Part shown: piece by piece, positions 60,840 through 64,000 of the stretch
Numbering within the stretch: the first letter of the stretch is position 1
How the letters are laid out: the number at the start of each line of letters is the position of its first letter
Origin: Arbacia lixula
Lineage: Eukaryota; Echinodermata; Echinoidea; Arbacioida; Arbaciidae
Reading direction: 5' to 3'
Length of the DNA: 64,000 nucleotides
Assembly: GCA_963669155.1 (NCBI GenBank)
Contig: OZ022577.1
Span: 27,187,865 to 27,251,864 of the forward strand
Position numbers and translations under genes: made by a program
Notes under the pieces: model-generated
The model's input: the letters and a program-made list of their open reading frames with translations, nothing else
What the model was told of the DNA's origin: nothing
The model's database searches: none

Positions 60840-61422
60840 GTGACCTGTCACCACAAAATGACCAATAAGTCGGATTTTTTTTTTTTTTTTTTTTTTGATG
60901 TCAGACGCACTAATCATTTGGATAAGAGATTATAGGCTCTAAAGAAAGGGGTTCATTCAAGAGTGCTGAACCGTGCGCTATTGTCCTTGGCACAAAAAGG
61001 TGCAATTAAAACCCCATAGCAACCACTATGAAGGAACAATGGGTTTGAGCTGAAACTTGGCCCAATCTTTAACAAGGTATTAATCATCACTACTACAAAG
61101 TTTCAATGTCTAACACTGAATATTCTTTAAGTTATGCTCAGTTGTTTGAGAGCTTGATTATGATAAGGACAATCTCAGCAAACTGACATTTTTTTTTCAA
61201 TGTCAGAAAAAAGTTATTATTTTAAAACCAAGAAAAAACATATTCTTATTTATCATTTTAATCTCAAATTTTGACAGATGGAAGATCAAGAGTTGTACTT
61301 TCAGAAAATACTGAAAACCCAAAATCGACTTTTCCATCGCAACCAAGCTATTTTTAGGGTTGCAGCTGTTTACGTGGAAACTCCCATTGCGACTTATTGG
61401 TCGTTTTGTGGTGACAGGTCAC
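60840..61422. mobile_element. GTGACC-ended non-autonomous DNA transposon, 583 bp
   Basis: The 33-bp ends (60840-60872 and 61390-61422) are inverse copies with one mismatch, starting GTGACCTGTCACCACAAAA and finishing AATAAGTCG. AAAT flanks both sides (60836-60839, 61423-61426). It contains a T-run at 60875-60896 and no coding capacity. Its end length, first six and last six bases and target type match the 11568-12286 element. Confidence 0.85.
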
Positions 61423-61426
61423 AAAT

Positions 61427-64000
61427 ATTGTTTTTTTCTTAGTAAAACAGATAGGTAATGAAAAAAAAACTTTTTCCAGATGAAAAAAAAGATAATTGTG
61501 TTAGATACCATGAAATATGGAAAAAACTACATGTACTGTATGAATACCCCTCACAATAGCACTTGAAACTGACTTATAATGACTGCATGAATTGAAATGT
61601 GCACTCCAAGTACTACAAATCACCAAAGAACATACAAGATTAATCATTTTTTTGTTGTTTACTGATATATATATATATATATATAACTGATACATGCATA
61701 ATGATTGTTCAAATATAAATTAAAGTGGAACAATCACTAAATATTAAAATGGGAACACACCTCTGAGGTTAAAATTTGGCACAAATTTTAATAAATTTGT
61801 TTTTCTGTTACATTATGTTAACAATATATCATATTGTGATTTAAAAAATAAAAATCTGATTTAAAAATACAGTGTTGCTTATTTGAAAGCAAATATGTTA
61901 TGCTTTATAGGCTTTGTGGTCATACAAGTTGCTATGTTGGTCAAAAATTGGCTCATAATTGACAAACTTGCAATTACATGTACATGATTCCATCAATGTA
62001 CATGTATAAAATCAATAGCATACACATTTCCTCTTTAACCCTATTCTGACTGGGCTTTTTGAGAGCAGGTTTTACTGGGGGGGGGGGGGGGGGGGATCAT
62101 TTTGACCCTACCCCCCAGATATCTCGGCTAAGGAAGGTTGAATCGACTCCAAATTTTGCATGGAGATAAAGGGACATGTTAAGAGGGGGGCTGCATTTTT
62201 TTTTTTTGGGGGGGGGGAACTGTGTTACAATTTTGTGTAAATTATAATTTATGCAAATTAAATGCATATTTTTTTTTAACAAAATATTATTTTTTGTAAA
62301 TGGCATGAAGATCATTTTATTTCTAATATACCAAGTAAGATAATCAACAACATCATATTAAAAATTGATATTACAAATAAATTCTTATATATAGTATTCT
62401 ATTGTTTTTTCCATTTTTTTTCTTCACATTGGTATTTCAATAAGTTTGAAGTACATTGTGATCAAGCAAAATGCATTGAAAGCACAACTGACAATGATAT
62501 AGAGCAGTATAGGAAAAGCACTATTTTGTACACAAACCTAGATGCAAAATCTTGTTTTTTTGTCAGATATTGGTAAGACATGTGATCACATGTTGTGTAA
62601 CCATTGAACGGAATGCCAGATTTTTTAAAACTTGGTCTCAAAACTTGTGAGACACTTCAAACAAAAAAAGTCATGAAAAGGCGTGTCATGGTGGCGCGGT
62701 TGCACATTAGTCATGGACTTCAGTACGGGGAGGGGGATGACCCCCAGTCATAGTCATAACCTCTGATATTTAAACATCCAATTTGAAATGTCTTGAAAAA
62801 TGGTTACTTGACTTCATGTACAAGTAATTTTTATATTTTCAAATGATATACAACTTGACAGAGAAAGTCCTGTCATATATCCCCATTAGACAAAGTTTTG
62901 TGAAATTTGGTAGAATATTTCTTGAGTTATTACATAAACAGTGAAATTTCATCTTTTGACCTATGGCCTAATATGATATATAGTGATTTTTTCTGTACAA
63001 GTGTCCAATGACTTGTGTCAGTTATAAAGCTTGAGTAATGATCAAAGGGCTTTGAGTGGTACTTGTGCAAAGAAAGCACTATGTAAACACCTACCATTAC
63101 AGATATTATCACTAGTAACATTGCTGCAGTGCTGCACTTCGGCTCACCCGTAACATCTATGATCTATCACACACTTTACCACCTTAAAACAAAATAGTTG
63201 CCCAATTGCACTGGGCTAGTAGATCGGTAGCTTTACAATTAGAGCTTTTTAAAGTACCGGTAACCTTTTAGGTTCAAGAAAACTAGTTCATGAAAGAACC
63301 TACAAAGTTTTGAAATTCAATGTAAAACCTACACTAGTACAGAGCCATCCACATCTAAGTATTGTCAAAAATCATACGGAAGAACCCAAGAATTTCAAAT
63401 TGTGAAATTTACCATCCAGGCACCCATATCCAAATTCTGTCTAAAATTTGTGCTTTGGCTTACAACTTTGTCACAACTCTGCTGACACCGTCCAATATCA
63501 ATGAAGGCACTTGCATTACATCTTATTGCAAATCACTTACTGTTATTGAATTGTACTGATTTATGCCAATAAATTACAATACACTCTGCAGGTATGATTT
63601 GGAATGTAAGCATTACCTGAAAATTTAACATGCATAGGCATTTGTTTAAATAACAATGATTATGTAGGTAATTCTTCTTTTCATGAGATAAATATGAAAA
63701 GAATTAATTCAGCATGTAAGGATATAAAATAATCTCTCATAAACCAGTACCTTATTTCACTAGAAAATATTCACAAGTGCACAATGAACAGTAAGTTCAC
63801 AAACTAAGTTCTTTGAGGTACTCTGTCCTATCGTAATTGCACATGCAGTACGGTGGATTGCAGCACGGTGTTAGGCCGCGGCTCTCGACCCTGTGAAACA
63901 ATGGTGGTGCCTTAACCAAAGTGCTTTGGTGCTCTCTAACAATCCGCCTAATCCTCTGCACTAAGCTCTTGTGCTTTCTCGGCTCCAGTGGGGAGAGTTC
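61427..64000. other. Right-hand flank, no gene recognised
   Basis: Includes (AT)n at 61666-61684 and a G-run repeat fragment at 62079-62220 that begins TTAACCCTATTCTGACTGGG near 62036. The last 150 bp (63850-64000) are GC-richer and might belong to a feature that continues beyond the window; nothing in them is recognisable. Confidence 0.4.

Noticed and set aside
63850..64000. GC-richer end of the window as a promoter or RNA gene
   Set aside because: No recognisable box, fold or reading frame; the window stops before it can be judged.

Overview
The window looks like a piece of a eukaryotic, metazoan genome. It has split genes with GT-AG introns, AT-rich non-coding DNA, many microsatellites and a dense load of transposon debris. 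The three host genes (an SLC6 transporter, cytochrome c oxidase subunit 7A and a mucin-like membrane protein), the Mag-like Ty3 element, the Penelope-like fragment and the many short inverted-repeat elements fit a marine invertebrate, plausibly a deuterostome such as an echinoderm. That assignment is inference; nothing in the sequence proves the species.

Layout, left to right, all host genes on the + strand. Positions 2959-16924 carry the last six recognisable coding exons of a sodium/chloride-dependent SLC6 transporter (transmembrane helices 8-12 and the cytoplasmic tail). Its 5' exons lie off the left edge. Its introns hold a (CCCCCTA)n satellite, a truncated Penelope-like element with perfect 164-bp inverted repeats, and several small inverted-repeat transposons. 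After its stop comes about 5.6 kb of 3' UTR or intergenic DNA. At 22527-25625 lies a Tc1-like transposon of the IR/DR type whose transposase is split by a second, 1386-bp transposon. From 25.6 to 29.2 kb the DNA is repeat-rich and includes a possible hAT remnant. A three-exon COX7A gene occupies 29290-31671.

From 31.7 to 37.4 kb there are microsatellites and foldback elements, then a CpG-richer stretch ending in a good splice donor at 37430. This may be the 5' untranslated exon of the next gene. An intact-looking Ty3/gypsy retrotransposon (37453-42959; 106-bp identical LTRs; one 1390-codon gag-pol frame; 5-bp target duplication) sits 23 bp past that donor. A five-coding-exon gene for a secretory, Ser/Thr/Pro-rich, single-pass membrane protein follows (44955-52960). 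Its stop codon lies inside the TTAA target duplication of a tiny transposon. From 53 to 64 kb I find no gene, only its 3' UTR, several short inverted-repeat elements and unrecognised DNA.

The genes do not form a pathway; they are simply neighbours. What stands out is the number of cleanly delimited mobile elements, including nested insertions, two related GTGACC-ended elements with 4-bp A/T-rich target duplications, and a TTAA-targeted family of 66-85 bp. I see no CRISPR array, operon, rRNA or convincing tRNA gene.
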